The notes: a model not told the origin generated them from the sequence alone. A stretch of 64,000 nt of DNA from Endotrypanum monterogeii (GCA_000333855.2 CM007326.1:38982-102981); one strand, 5' to 3'; positions 26,841-37,526 are shown, counted from the first letter of the stretch. Numbers and translations are program-made.

Positions 26841-28901
26841 TTACTGGGGCGGGACCCCAAGTGAAGACGACGATGACTGATGCGGGGGCGAGAGCACCGA
26901 AGATATGACGTCAAAGGTGGCGCCGTCGACAACAACCGGTGCTGGAACGTTCCGCGCTGCGTAGTACAACGTGAAGTGTGTGAGCCACTCCTCGAAGCGC
27001 TCGGTGGGCGTTCGTAGGGACTTCTCCACCACAGCCGCCGGTGCCGCAGCAGGAGTCCCATGTGCTGATACGGGCACAGTGTTCTCCCTTGTTTTGTTGG
27101 TCTTGTGTGCGCCTCCTTTGGTCACCCTCGTGCGACCCTGGCAGTCCTTCTGGGCCTCACCTGCAGGGGCCTGCGCAGCCCTCATCAGCGGTGAAAGCAC
27201 CCACACCACCCAGCGGCTCCCCGCCGAGCCGCTCAACACCGCGGGATCTACAAGGGGCAGCTGACACCCATCCTTCAGCTCCACGGCAATGCCCAGCCGC
27301 TCTGGGCAGGCAACGAGCGTTTCCAGCGACGTCACCGGTAACATGCCATAGAAAGTCTTGGCCGCTCTGCCATCCGTGCCGCTGTTCTGAGATGCCACTG
27401 CAGCAGCGGCGGGAGTGGGAGTGGGAGCAGCAGAGGCCCCCCTGGGGGAAGACGGGTCAAGACGCAACCAAAGCTCATTCGGGTTTGGCATAGTCCACTT
27501 GAAGTGTGTCGAAGTAAAGGTGAGCTGGTTCAGTGCAGCAACCGCGGCGCTGTGGACTTTGTCGCTGCATTCCCACTCTTGTCTCTGGGAAGCTGTCGAT
27601 GGCAGCGAGCTGCAGCGGCGGCACTTGTCGGACGGTGGCAACGGATCGACATCCTCGTCCTCAACTCTAGCTTCTTCCAATGCCATCAGTTCGCCCTCCC
27701 CCCTCCGCTCCGCTCGTGCGTCGTAGCGAACGTTGCCGAGTCGCACCAGATCGTAGAAAATTGCAGTGGGTGGATCCGCAGGGACAGCTGTGGCGACGGG
27801 ATCATCCAGAGGTGTGGGAATATCGTTGATCGGGTCTGCCTCATTACCACTCCCCTCCTTCGCTTCAACCGATGTCGCATGTCCCTCATCGGGGGCAACC
27901 AGCGACCCACTGCGTCGTCCGTTGTCATCACACTCGTGCATCTTCTCCACCTCCGCCACAGACAGCTCTCGTGCAGCATCTCTCTCACCAAGCCCCGGTG
28001 AAGTGAACAGCTGCTGTGGTACACTACGAGGAGAGCTGTCGCCCATTTGAGGCTCAAAAGCAGTTGACAGACATGCAGGAGAGTCCTCCACCAGCACGCT
28101 TGAAGAACTTGCCTTCATTGCTGCTATCACCGTAGTAGCTGCTGGGCTTGGCGTGAAGGTCGATGTCCGCTTTGGATTGGCGAGGGAACGCTGAGCGGTC
28201 TCCACAAGTTCACGCTCCTCTTTCTCCAGCACACCCCTCGCGGGCAGCACCAGCGGCGTAGACGTGTACTCAAACATCTCGGGCGGCTGCTTGGCTGACA
28301 GTCGCAAGTCTACGCGCCACTGCACTAGCTCAGGACCTTCATAGGCGTCCTCTGGAATGGCATCACCCACATTCACATCCCGCATGCCGCCGAAGATGCA
28401 CACGTCGCCGTGCTTCAGCTCGGTCGGGTCGGTGCCGCTAATACGAATGCCGTTCACAAAGGTACCATTCGAGCTGCACATATCTGTGATATAGACCCGA
28501 GTGACGCAGGCCGAACGATCGCTATCACGAGTGTGCTGATGGATTGGGGTGCTCAGAGCGTCCGCGGCGTCTATGGGCGTGTCCCCGCAGTGCTGTGCCG
28601 ATCCCCCGGCATCGAGACGACTTGGTGTGGAAGGGACATCCGTGGTCTTCAGAGGCGTGTTGGTGACAGAGGTTGTCGTCGATGTTGACGTCACTGCCAC
28701 CACCTTCTTTACCCGCATAGCGCAGAGGCTGCAGTGCACCTGCGATGAGAAAAGCAGAGACGGATCCAGTAGCACTGAGCAGTGCGTGGAGCGACCCACC
28801 GTGACGGGCGCACCGTTGCTCGATAGTGTGACATGCATTCGCCGGTCTATCGAAGATGGACCGCGCGCGAGTACAAAGTCAACCTCAATCTCATCCGCCA
28901 T
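26841..28901 (-). CDS. FHA-domain protein (686 aa)
   Basis: The frame is open much further upstream through AT and GT repeats. The ATG at 28899-28901 (MADEIEVDFVLARGP) is the credible start. Residues ~30-185 form a forkhead-associated domain: APVTVGRSTHC supplies the GR, LLFSSQVHCSL the S..H, and YITDMCSSNGTFVNGIRISG the NG motif, with LKHGDVCIFGG closing it. A Thr/Ser-rich insert of about 75 residues splits the domain. FHA domains bind phosphothreonine. The middle is acidic and low-complexity. The C-terminal ~180 residues include a folded-looking segment (FYGMLPVTSLETLVACPERL, then FEEWLTHFTLYYAARNVP). Likely a nuclear or signalling scaffold. No catalytic domain is seen and no orthologous name can be given. 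Confidence 0.9.
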   Translation of the reverse strand: MADEIEVDFVLARGPSSIDRRMHVTLSSNGAPVTVGRSTHCSVLLDPSLLFSSQVHCSLCAMRVKKVVAVTSTSTTTSVTNTPLKTTDVPSTPSRLDAGGSAQHCGDTPIDAADALSTPIHQHTRDSDRSACVTRVYITDMCSSNGTFVNGIRISGTDPTELKHGDVCIFGGMRDVNVGDAIPEDAYEGPELVQWRVDLRLSAKQPPEMFEYTSTPLVLPARGVLEKEERELVETAQRSLANPKRTSTFTPSPAATTVIAAMKASSSSVLVEDSPACLSTAFEPQMGDSSPRSVPQQLFTSPGLGERDAARELSVAEVEKMHECDDNGRRSGSLVAPDEGHATSVEAKEGSGNEADPINDIPTPLDDPVATAVPADPPTAIFYDLVRLGNVRYDARAERRGEGELMALEEARVEDEDVDPLPPSDKCRRCSSLPSTASQRQEWECSDKVHSAAVAALNQLTFTSTHFKWTMPNPNELWLRLDPSSPRGASAAPTPTPAAAAVASQNSGTDGRAAKTFYGMLPVTSLETLVACPERLGIAVELKDGCQLPLVDPAVLSGSAGSRWVVWVLSPLMRAAQAPAGEAQKDCQGRTRVTKGGAHKTNKTRENTVPVSAHGTPAAAPAAVVEKSLRTPTERFEEWLTHFTLYYAARNVPAPVVVDGATFDVISSVLSPPHQSSSSSLGVPPQ

Positions 28902-28945
28902 CTCTCTCCGGAAAGAAAAACAAAAGTGGGACAGATACAAGTTGG

Positions 28946-28981
<36 letters not shown>

Positions 28982-29888
28982 ATGTGTGGGTGTATATTTG
29001 GGGGGTCCCCCCTTTTTCCTTCGCTGAGGTTCGGAGGTGCAAATGCGGCGCAAGAAGGAAGGGATCACGTAAGGACCTTTTCTGTGTATAATAATGTCCC
29101 CACTGCGTGCGTAAAGTGTTAAGGGAGAAGAAGAGAGAACCGTGAATCGAATGGACTAGAGACACTCGGCAGACATACACGCAGGCACCACGGCGCACAC
29201 ACACACACACACACGTATGACAGGTGCTAGCACTATCAAGAATGGACTGTGTGTTCGCTTCCGTGTGTGTGTGTATTATATATTCGAGAGGGAAGAGGGA
29301 GAACGGACACAAGAAAGAGAAGAAATAAAGCGCTGAGTTCGACTGTGGACACTGTAACAAAATTGTACACAGCTGAATGGGAGAGGGGGGGAGGGGAGGT
29401 GCTATGCAGCATTGTGTGTGTGTGTGTGTGTGTGTCTACCATAGATAAAAATGGGATCCCGGTGTTGTTCTTGCCGATACCACATTGATGTGCGCGCCCC
29501 CACGTCGCCGCCGCCTCCCCTGGCATTCCTCCATTCATATCATCCACCCCCTTGGGGTTTCCTTGTATTTCGATGTTCTGATATGCGATGTGTGCGTAAT
29601 GTGGGCTGATCTCTCTCGTGAAAGGAACAAGTAAGCGAAGGAGGCTGAAAGACAGTAACGCTCAACAGAATCGAGGAAGGGGAAATAACAAAGGACCCGG
29701 CACCCCGTTGTACCCTCTCTTGCTCTTCCTTCCTCCCTTCCTCCCTCCCCCCCTCTCATGTTCTTCATTGAACACACCCAGGCACAGACGCAGAGATACA
29801 GACTCATTCATATGGTACATTCAAAGGCAACAAGTTCGGAAACACGAAGAGAAGTCTATGTAGCATCGCCTACAGACATCAGAATTCA

Positions 29889-29928
<40 letters not shown>

Positions 29929-29975
29929 CATGCGCTTCGTGCTTCCCTCACATACACACGCACACACACACACAT
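28902..29975. other. Intergenic region with two AT microsatellites
   Basis: No gene. Contains (AT)n at about 28949-28975 directly upstream of the FHA gene, (CA)n at about 29196-29214, (GT)n at about 29414-29434, and (AT)n at about 29893-29927 followed by a CA tract next to the EF-hand gene stop. Confidence 0.6.
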
Positions 29976-30827
29976 CTACATATTCATGGATGTCGCACCG
30001 ACGGTTTTCCCTGTCGCGTTTCGCGTGAAGCGCTGCTGTCGGCCATGCTTTGGTGCGTTGTGGTCCGACACGGTTAAATCTTTTCCATAATCCTCATTCG
30101 TCGTTGTGTAGAGCGGGTGCTGGCGGCCTTCACCGAGCAGACGGCTTTGACGGGAGTGGCTCCGGGAGCCGGCCGCCCACGCCAACTCCGCGCCGAGCTC
30201 CATTTTTGGCCGATCAAGGCAAAACGCCCGCGTGCACCACAGCTCAAACTCAGAGTCGTCTTGAGTGAACATGGAAATCCCAATGAAGTACATTGTCATC
30301 TCTGCCACCGTCAGCTGCTGCATAGGCGCGCCGTCTTCATCGCAGAAGTTATCAAAGAACTCCATCAACACATCATCCTCCGTGCGTGCACCGCTACGTA
30401 CGTCTGGATGCCGCATCACATCGTAGCTGTCACTCAACACGGAGTACGAAACAAATCCGGTTTTGTTGGGATCCAGCTTGTTCATGACGAGCTCCGTTAC
30501 ATACTTCCTGCGTGTAGTGAGCGTGGCGTCGATCAAACCCTGAATGAGAGCAGAGGTGTCAATCATCCCACCCCCATCCTCCTGTCCCCCAGGAGTGCCA
30601 GTGGCGTAGCTCTCGCACAAGTGCGCATGATCCTCGTCCGAAAGGAAGACAAAGATATCTCGCAACGCATCACGCACCACATCTGCTGAGGCAGAGGATG
30701 GGAGACCCTCGAGGTGTCGCGCCACCCGCCACAACTGCTTATGACCGAGCCGTTCAGCCGCCTTGCGGAGGATGTTGAGGAGAAACGGCTTCCTCGTGAG
30801 CTCGAGCGATGAGGATGGTGCTATCAT
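29976..30827 (-). CDS. Calcyphosin-like EF-hand protein
   Basis: ATG at 30825-30827; 283 residues. The chain follows the calcyphosin/CAPSL plan of four EF-hand-like units: an N-terminal helical unit (RKAAERLGHKQLWRVARHLE), a middle unit with ELVMNKLDPNKTGFVSYSVL, and a late unit around FFDNFCDEDGAPMQQLTVAE then YFIGISMFTQDDSEFELW. The clearest loop is DPNKTGFVSYSV near residue 122: its x, y and z positions can hold calcium, but position 12 is Val in place of Glu, so affinity may be low. The C-terminal ~70 residues are basic and unstructured. In trypanosomatids such proteins are often flagellar or cytoskeletal. That location is inference, though the nearby LZTFL1 gene is also flagellar. Confidence 0.82.
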   Translation of the reverse strand: MIAPSSSLELTRKPFLLNILRKAAERLGHKQLWRVARHLEGLPSSASADVVRDALRDIFVFLSDEDHAHLCESYATGTPGGQEDGGGMIDTSALIQGLIDATLTTRRKYVTELVMNKLDPNKTGFVSYSVLSDSYDVMRHPDVRSGARTEDDVLMEFFDNFCDEDGAPMQQLTVAEMTMYFIGISMFTQDDSEFELWCTRAFCLDRPKMELGAELAWAAGSRSHSRQSRLLGEGRQHPLYTTTNEDYGKDLTVSDHNAPKHGRQQRFTRNATGKTVGATSMNM

Positions 30828-31534
30828 GGACGAGCCTCGGTGTGCGCGTTATTCTTCTTGTTTGTTTGTTTGTTTGTTTTGGCCTGTGTGGGTAAGCAAT
30901 CATACGTCAAGAAGTTCTCTGTAGAAAGAGTCGAGGGGAGGGGAGGGGAGGGGAGGGGAGGGAAATCTTTTAAAGGATGGAAGGGTGCACAGAGTCCCTA
31001 TCAGCGAAGGTGCTCCTAGCTTGCAGTCGCCCGCTACGACTCTACCAGGCACACGCATGAAGAGGGGGGAGATACTAAAATCATTTCGCTTTGCTTGCCT
31101 CCCGCCCGCCTCACCTACAGCGACATGAAAAGCCGATGGGGGGGGGGAGCCCGTGCCAGCCCCGGCGACGCAACTTGTTATGCATTCTTTTGCTTTCCGG
31201 TTACGTTAAGTAGTGTGTGAGCGGAGGGGGAGGGAGAGTGTGACAAGGACACAGCCCATACGCGCGTAGACACATACACCTGCATATCTGGTTTGAGACA
31301 GAGAAAGAAGACGCGACTCCAGATCGATGTTTTTGTGAACGCCCTACACACACACACACACACACACACACATACGAATCTAAGAAGCATTATTTCTCTC
31401 ACCATCCTCCTTCACTTCGTCAAGTAATCACTGCAGGCATACCCAGGCACACATACATACACACACAAGCAATGCCACCACAATGGCTCTGCAACTCGAC
31501 ATCGTCCACGGGACGCCTCGCACACTACATCCCC
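30828..31534. other. Intergenic region with (GTTT)n and (AGGGG)n tracts
   Basis: No gene. A (GTTT)n tract lies at about 30859-30880, an (AGGGG)n tract at 30934-30962, a G11 run at about 31139-31149, and (CA)n at about 31347-31372. Confidence 0.6.
30934..30962 (+). repeat. (AGGGG)n pentanucleotide tract with quadruplex potential
   Basis: Six GGGG/GGG blocks separated by single A bases on the plus strand fit the G-quadruplex pattern. The tract lies about 110 bp upstream of the EF-hand gene start, on the template strand for transcription of the minus-strand cluster's complement. Confidence 0.75.
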
Positions 31535-32167
31535 TTACCCTCTTTTCTCCTCCGTAGGCTTACGAAAAGCAAAGGCTGAGGCAGCCGTCATCAGTGCAGC
31601 TGTCACGGCAGTACCGGCCATTGGCAAGCCTGCAGTAGCGCCGGCAATCGCACCAGCGAGGTGCACACCACACGCAACGATCGCAGCCAGAGACCGCCCG
31701 GTGGTGAAGCTGCGGCACATCGCAAGCATTATAATGAGGTTGAGAAACGCTTCGACGCTGCCTACGAGGTTTTCCGACTCAAATCCCCGGCTGGACATCG
31801 AGTGATACCATGGAAACCAGCGAAACAGTACGGTGTAGCAAATGCACCACAACGTCGCCACCGCCGCACCGGTATCACTGGCCCCGCAGTCGTGGAGACG
31901 CAGCACCTTTGACGCCTTTGGATCGTTCAATATGAAGAAGCAAAATGCAACAGTGATGAGCGGCAGCAGTGCACCGTGCATGAAAAAAAAAGTCACCCGC
32001 ATGTCCTGCGGCATCGCCGTGGAGACGGTAGACTGCGCTAACTGAACTGTGGCCATCACGAGCCCCAACTTGATCAAGCTCCCGAGCGCGATGTTGTGCC
32101 CCTTCACCATGGCAGCCAGGGGGATGATCATCAGACCATACACACTGAAGTTGGTGAGAATACCCAT
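31535..32167 (-). CDS. Multi-span membrane protein, TMEM147-like
   Basis: ATG at 32165-32167; 210 residues with about six hydrophobic segments. They lie near residues 9-22, 30-48, 58-80, 100-115, 133-150 and 158-200, the last with Ala/Gly-rich spans. Length, number of spans and the central motif LFRWFPWYHSMSSRGFESEN, where RG.E follows a Trp-rich segment, resemble TMEM147. TMEM147 is an ER protein of about 224 residues found in the BOS complex at the translocon (with nicalin and NOMO). The N-terminus MGILTNFSVYGLMIIPLAAM also parallels TMEM147's start. The resemblance is by remembered pattern and could be coincidental. The tail is charged (FRKPTEEKRG). That it is an integral membrane protein is certain. 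Confidence 0.8.
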   Translation of the reverse strand: MGILTNFSVYGLMIIPLAAMVKGHNIALGSLIKLGLVMATVQLAQSTVSTAMPQDMRVTFFFMHGALLPLITVAFCFFILNDPKASKVLRLHDCGASDTGAAVATLWCICYTVLFRWFPWYHSMSSRGFESENLVGSVEAFLNLIIMLAMCRSFTTGRSLAAIVACGVHLAGAIAGATAGLPMAGTAVTAALMTAASAFAFRKPTEEKRG

Positions 32168-33504
32168 TTCTACCCCGACTTGTTATGAGCAAGAGGGCGT
32201 ACGACCAGAAAACACGTGCTTACTTGACTGGCTCACGTCAAAGGATGGACACACAGGCCCGTTTGGCGACAGACGTCGGGGAAAAAGATGTACAGGGCCG
32301 GAAGTTATCGATAGACTATTATTATTTTTTTTTTGTGTGTGTATTGTTTTCTTTGTAAATTACGGCAGTGTTTTAGATTTTCCCCTGTGCTTCTTTATAT
32401 ATATATATATATATATAATGTATGTACACGACTCGCACGAGCAGACACCTCCAGGGCAGCGACAAAAGCAAGCAGGTCCATGGATCACGTGAGGGGTTCA
32501 CAGGGGGAGAGAGGAGGAGGAGGAGGAAGAGCGAAGAGTTGAAATGGGTAGAGGCGCCAAAAGTAAGCGGCAGAGTGACAAGTACGCGAAACAAACAAAC
32601 AAACAAACGCAATCAAGAGGATGAGTATCAGACGCACATAAAGGGAAAAGGAGGAGCAAACAAAAGGGGGAGAGGGAGGATACAGCGGATAAATGATGGG
32701 ACGCTGCTTGACAGGAAATAGCGCAAATTGTGCGAATATAGGGAGGTCGAGGTGGAGGCCTCCCCACACACATACACTCACCCCTGCTCAAGTAACATTC
32801 CATTATCCTCTTTGTTGTTTCTTTTTTTTAATATTTTATTTTTCTCTACCGTGATTCACAGCTCCAGTGAGTGCACACATCATCGTCATCAACAGCATCA
32901 CACACATACATATACATGTGTGTATATGTGTATGTGTGAGATAATGCACCTCCTCCGCAGGAATGGCAGCAACGAAAGGGGTGAAGACGCAGACACGTAA
33001 GGAAGGGGGAAAAGGGGGAAGCAAAGCAAAGAAAAGAAAAGTGAAGCAACGATGACCAACAAAAATACATTTACGAGGAGGCCTGTGGACGGCATTATCC
33101 AGCGAAAAAAATTGCGCATGCCCGCTGGTACAATGAAAAAAAAAAAAACGAAAGCTTGGGAGAATACACCTCGTTTGTTTGGGTGTGTGTGTGTGTGTGT
33201 GTGTGTGGAGGGGGGGGGGTCTGTTGAGATGTTTATATTTGTATCAAGAAGACTACCTAGGTGTGACCCAACAGAGGCAAAAAGCGGATTGGGTAAACCA
33301 ATTCCGCATGTACAGCTGTGCGACAACAACAACAACAAAGTGGGAGGGGCAAAGGAGAAACATTATTGTAGTGTCCTGCACTACCCCCCCCTCCTACGGC
33401 AACCTCCTCGGCAGCCAAAGCGATGCGAGCCTTAGCACCACCATCCCACCATCTGTGTGATGCCCCCGCCCCCGAATACGCACACACACACATTCTCTCA
33501 CGCT
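32168..33504. other. Intergenic region between the 1002-residue and TMEM147-like genes
   Basis: No gene. Contains T10 at about 32325-32334, (AT)n at about 32397-32418, a (CAAA)n patch at about 32590-32608, A12 at about 33137-33148, (GT)n at about 33183-33208 running into G9, and a (CAA)n patch at about 33323-33338. Confidence 0.6.
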
Positions 33505-36500
33505 TCAGCCGCTGCGAGGGATCGGTGCCAAGTACGTCGCGAGTGTTCGCAGAGCCTGTATCGATATACCCTGTGTGTACTCAGAAGCGGATGTTTGAAA
33601 AAGAAAAGCGTTGCTCTCATAACAAACGGCGATGGCAACGCGCAGCGGGTTGTCCAGCTCGTCGTGCGAGCGCTGCGACTCGTCACCACGCAGCCCGTAG
33701 AAGCGACTCTCATGATCATCCCTCACACCCGCCTCGTCGCCACCCCTCACCCCATCCGTGGCATTAGAAGTCCTGTGCAGTGATGCAGCCGTCAGGCCGG
33801 TGCTTTCCTTGCCTGCCGCCCCAGAAGACGCCGTTGTGGGTCGTGGCGGTTGCTGCTCACCAGAAAGGTAACAAGGTGGGGGAGGTGGAGGCGGATAGTA
33901 CTGCGCGAAGGGGTTCAGCTGGCCAATCTCCTCCTCCAAGAGAGCGTCTCGTACGCTGAGCACATCAGACGTGATCTGCGAACTTTCACAGCCGCCGCCG
34001 ATCTCCCCCCAGTTGATCACTGAGGAGGACGGAGGCCCGGGGCTGCCGCTGCCACCACCAGCCCCGGCGTGCGTAGTGAACCCCTCCTCCTCGTTGGACC
34101 CGGAATGCCATAGAGGCTTGAAGCACACAAGAATTGCTGGCATCGCATTCAGCATGATGCGCTCGTGTGACACAACATTCACGCCGCCCGGGAACTGGGA
34201 AAGGTAGTACCGAACCATGTACTGCAGCTGCCGGGAAAGAGAGCGCTGATGAGACCCAAAGCGCTCCGCTATGGGGCGCGGCGGCACAGCCTTGGACGGC
34301 GCCACAGGCCGGCCGTCCATCGTTGTCGCTGACGCAGGAGCTACTCCGCCACCACCACTAACACCTCCCTGTGCCGATGACGTGATCGATGCGAATAGGG
34401 GAAACACGCGTACAGTAACAGTGACCTTCTCCACCCCGTACGGGACATGCACCACACACAAGGGGTCCGCTAGCATCGGCTCCTCGACAGTTGACATTCC
34501 AGTTGGCGGGAGCGACAGGCGGAAAGGCAGCACGTCATGTCGGGTGTTGCAGTAGAACACCGAGACGCTCTGACCGTGGTGGTTACCGAGAGAAACGGAA
34601 TTCATGACAGTAGCACAAAAAGAAATGAACTCCGTCGACGAGTGCCGATGCGCCGAGGCGATGAAGTGGAAGCTCACACACGCCGTGCCAACTGGAACGT
34701 AAAAAGCGCTCCAGTACGCCTTCACCATGCCGACAGACGAGTCAGCTGCCTCCATGGCGGACGTCGAGCAGGCGGCAGCGACAGCACCGGCAGTATCCAA
34801 TGCACCCGGAACGAGGGCCAGGTAGGTACCGTTAACATCCACACGCACCTCACGGAACAGTGAAAAGGCAGTGACGTGCGCCACTGCGTCGCCGTCCTCT
34901 TCGCGGATGTCATCCACAGTACTAAAATCTCCAGTCAGTACAATCGACAGCGGGTACGGCTCCACAACAACGGTCCGCCTCGACGGCGGGTGCGCGGCGT
35001 CGGGTGCCTGGAAGACAATCTGCGGAGCGCGGCTGTCAGTGCTGCTGCCGAGAACGAGGCCCAGCTGCTGCACGGCCTTGCACACCTGCTGCTCGAGATA
35101 CAGTCGCCATGCGTAAGGAACGCCGCCGCCGCCTGTGGAAGCCGCCGCGTCCGAACCGCCGCCACCGCGGGATCCCAACTCCGGAGACATGCACGCTGGC
35201 TCGTAAGAGGCGATGAGTCCCATGCGACGACGACCACGACTCATCGCCGTCGCGTACGGCGCCATCCACGCGCCGCCATCGCCGTAGCTGTTATCATCAT
35301 TGCCCGCGTGATAGGAGGGAGAAGAGTAGGGTGAGGACACAAACCCGTCTACACCCGTTGCACCTCGTGGGTGCTGCTGGCGGGTGCTGAGGTCACCGGG
35401 AGAGGTTGATCGGAGGCCGCCACTGCCACCTCCATGGCCACCTGTGTCGTAACCCGTGGCCATTGTCGATTTGAAGAGGCGATCCTCTGTACCGTCGCCC
35501 TCCGCAAGACCTTCATGGACGAGAAAGTCCACAGGAAGGTGATACCCCAAGCCCAGTCGTGGTTCGGAGACAAGGAGGTAAGACGGCGACGGACAGGGCG
35601 GGACGAAGGCGAGATTGCGCACCATATCGTACACGGCCGCCGGTACAACATTCCGCGCCCGCGTCGGGGTCACGTACTGCACCGTCACAGCGAGTCGTTC
35701 GTGGGCCACAAAGATAGAAAAAACATAATTCATGGATTGCTGCTCGTCAACGTAGCAGTACTCAGCTGTTGGATAATCCTTTCCACCGACGCGCGTGGTC
35801 GTCTGCCCCGTAATGTTGGCGCAGTCGGCAATACGTCTCAGACTAGCCTCGCTGTATGCTGACGCTGTCTGCGGCTCGAAAAGCTCCTCAATGGTTACCG
35901 CCATGCGGTGTGTTGGCTCCCGGACGGTACGGAATGTAAGCAGGATCAGCGGTGCCTGTCGCTCCTCCTTCTCCAGATCAAAAAAAAGAGGAGAAAACGG
36001 CATTTGAACACCCAACTGGGCGTCGTGCCACTCCATCAGTTTAGAGCTATGCCGCTTCACGTGCAGAGAAGCGCGGACGGTAAAGTAGTTGCGCTGCGGC
36101 AGCTGGGGCCTCTGCGACGGAGACGCAGACCCACCTGCGGGGTGGCTGCTGCCCATGCCGCCGCCGGCCATAACAGCCTCTATGTCGCTTTGACCATTGC
36201 CACCGCCGCAAGCCGCGTTGCCACCAATCGTGGGGGCAATGCCAGAGGAAGACTCACCAGCTCCCCCTGCCCTACGCATCAACGCTGACTTCTTCGAAGC
36301 GCCACTTGACCACCTCCACTTGCTTCTCATCACCTCGTCTTCCTCCAGAGAGGAAGCGGCGGCAGCCCGCTTTGCCAACCAACTACGTACACTCACATAA
36401 GTCGCGATACTTGACATGATCGCCGCGCATAGCGACACCTTACCCAGGGAGCCCGGTAAGGCATCCAGCCGTGAAAGGGCCCTCGAGTTGACGATAACAG

Positions 36501-36513
36501 GATGATCAGACAT
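33505..36513 (-). CDS. Large hypothetical protein with repeated PsbP/Mog1-like segments (1002 aa)
   Basis: ATG at 36511-36513. A moderately hydrophobic stretch (SLGKVSLCAAIMSSIATYVS, about residues 23-42) may be a membrane anchor. The rest holds several ~150-200-residue units of similar rhythm. Each starts with a beta strand pair ending near a YHLPVDF- or DVLPFRLSLP-type phrase. Each then shows a helix, an ING/VGG turn (TRVGGKDYPTAEYCYVDEQQ; RIMLNAMPAILVCFKPLW), a long strand (YVFSIFVAHERLAVTVQYV; VAIAVCYESNAFLFQTSA) and an end helix. That order resembles the Mog1/PsbP/DcrB fold. Gly/Ser/Pro linkers separate the units, including a Pro8 run in a PYYPPPPPPPP-like stretch near 890. No catalytic motif is seen. 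The repeat idea is inference and the gene itself is sure. Confidence 0.85.
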   Translation of the reverse strand: MSDHPVIVNSRALSRLDALPGSLGKVSLCAAIMSSIATYVSVRSWLAKRAAAASSLEEDEVMRSKWRWSSGASKKSALMRRAGGAGESSSGIAPTIGGNAACGGGNGQSDIEAVMAGGGMGSSHPAGGSASPSQRPQLPQRNYFTVRASLHVKRHSSKLMEWHDAQLGVQMPFSPLFFDLEKEERQAPLILLTFRTVREPTHRMAVTIEELFEPQTASAYSEASLRRIADCANITGQTTTRVGGKDYPTAEYCYVDEQQSMNYVFSIFVAHERLAVTVQYVTPTRARNVVPAAVYDMVRNLAFVPPCPSPSYLLVSEPRLGLGYHLPVDFLVHEGLAEGDGTEDRLFKSTMATGYDTGGHGGGSGGLRSTSPGDLSTRQQHPRGATGVDGFVSSPYSSPSYHAGNDDNSYGDGGAWMAPYATAMSRGRRRMGLIASYEPACMSPELGSRGGGGSDAAASTGGGGVPYAWRLYLEQQVCKAVQQLGLVLGSSTDSRAPQIVFQAPDAAHPPSRRTVVVEPYPLSIVLTGDFSTVDDIREEDGDAVAHVTAFSLFREVRVDVNGTYLALVPGALDTAGAVAAACSTSAMEAADSSVGMVKAYWSAFYVPVGTACVSFHFIASAHRHSSTEFISFCATVMNSVSLGNHHGQSVSVFYCNTRHDVLPFRLSLPPTGMSTVEEPMLADPLCVVHVPYGVEKVTVTVRVFPLFASITSSAQGGVSGGGGVAPASATTMDGRPVAPSKAVPPRPIAERFGSHQRSLSRQLQYMVRYYLSQFPGGVNVVSHERIMLNAMPAILVCFKPLWHSGSNEEEGFTTHAGAGGGSGSPGPPSSSVINWGEIGGGCESSQITSDVLSVRDALLEEEIGQLNPFAQYYPPPPPPPCYLSGEQQPPRPTTASSGAAGKESTGLTAASLHRTSNATDGVRGGDEAGVRDDHESRFYGLRGDESQRSHDELDNPLRVAIAVCYESNAFLFQTSASEYTQGISIQALRTLATYLAPIPRSG

Positions 36514-37526
36514 TTTTTTTTCTCGGCACCTCCTTCCTTGGTGGCCCTTCGTTTTTTTTTGCTGTTTTTTGTTGGCTGCTTTTGCAGCAAATGTACCCCT
36601 CCCCGTCGTAAGTATATATATATATATATATGTGTGTGTGTCTGTGTGTAGGTGGGGGGGGGGGCGTAGCAACTCCGGCCAGAGGCGCTGTTAAACAGAA
36701 ACAGCATGGATGGGAAGAGGAAGAGAGGAGGTGGGGATAGGGAGGATAAAGACACACAATGCAAGTGATACCGATGGCCTCAAATGGGCTTGAGAGCCCG
36801 CGTACAAGCCCACTAAAGTCAGCCAACACATGCGCACCTCTCTAGTGACCCTCATATATATATATATATATATATATGGAGAGAGGAAGGTTGAGTAGTG
36901 TGTCGGTCACAAGGGGGGAGTTGTAGGCCTCCTCATTTTTGAGAAGCTTGATCAAATTTGAATGCAACAGGCAAAAGAATCTGCACACAAACACACAGAG
37001 ACGCGCTAACAGGAAACACGGATACGATAATGCGTATACACAGAGGGGAAGGGAAGGAGGAGCGACAAAGCGATACGCAGCAGTTACTAATGTAAGCGAT
37101 ATCATCGGAATATAATTGAGGCGAAGAGTGAAGGGGGAAGAAAAAAAAAAAAAAGGTGCGGACAGTAGGTGGACGAATGCGTCAAGAAGAAGTGCGCGTG
37201 CGTAGCGGTAATTTCAGGCAGTCAAGAGCCCACGAAACGCAGAGATGTAAGAAACCGAAGCCAAAACAAATACCTCAGCATCTTTGTGGGTAGACAGCGG
37301 AGGCCATATTTGATTTCAAAGATATTTACCGTCATTGTATACACATATACGTATATGTATGTATATATGTGTATGTATGTATGTATGTACTTGTGCGTCC
37401 AAGACAGCATATCGCCTTCCCCTCGCATCCCCCTCCCCCTCCCCTGCACGCTGTTTCTCCTCCGAAGCAACAACAAGTCCATCCCTCGCACACACAAGTA
37501 AATGCCCCACCTCCTCCATCTCGCCC
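36514..37526. other. Intergenic region between LZTFL1 and the 1002-residue gene
   Basis: No gene. Contains T-rich runs at 36513-36520 and 36550-36558, (AT)n at about 36612-36631, G11 near 36654-36664, (AT)n at about 36854-36877, A15 at about 37140-37154, and an ATGT/ATAT-rich stretch at about 37335-37390. Confidence 0.6.

Noticed and set aside
31000..31170. SIDER-type retroposon remnant suggested by a GC-rich, non-repetitive stretch
   Set aside because: I could not match the signature sequences of SIDER elements with confidence. A profile search would be decisive.
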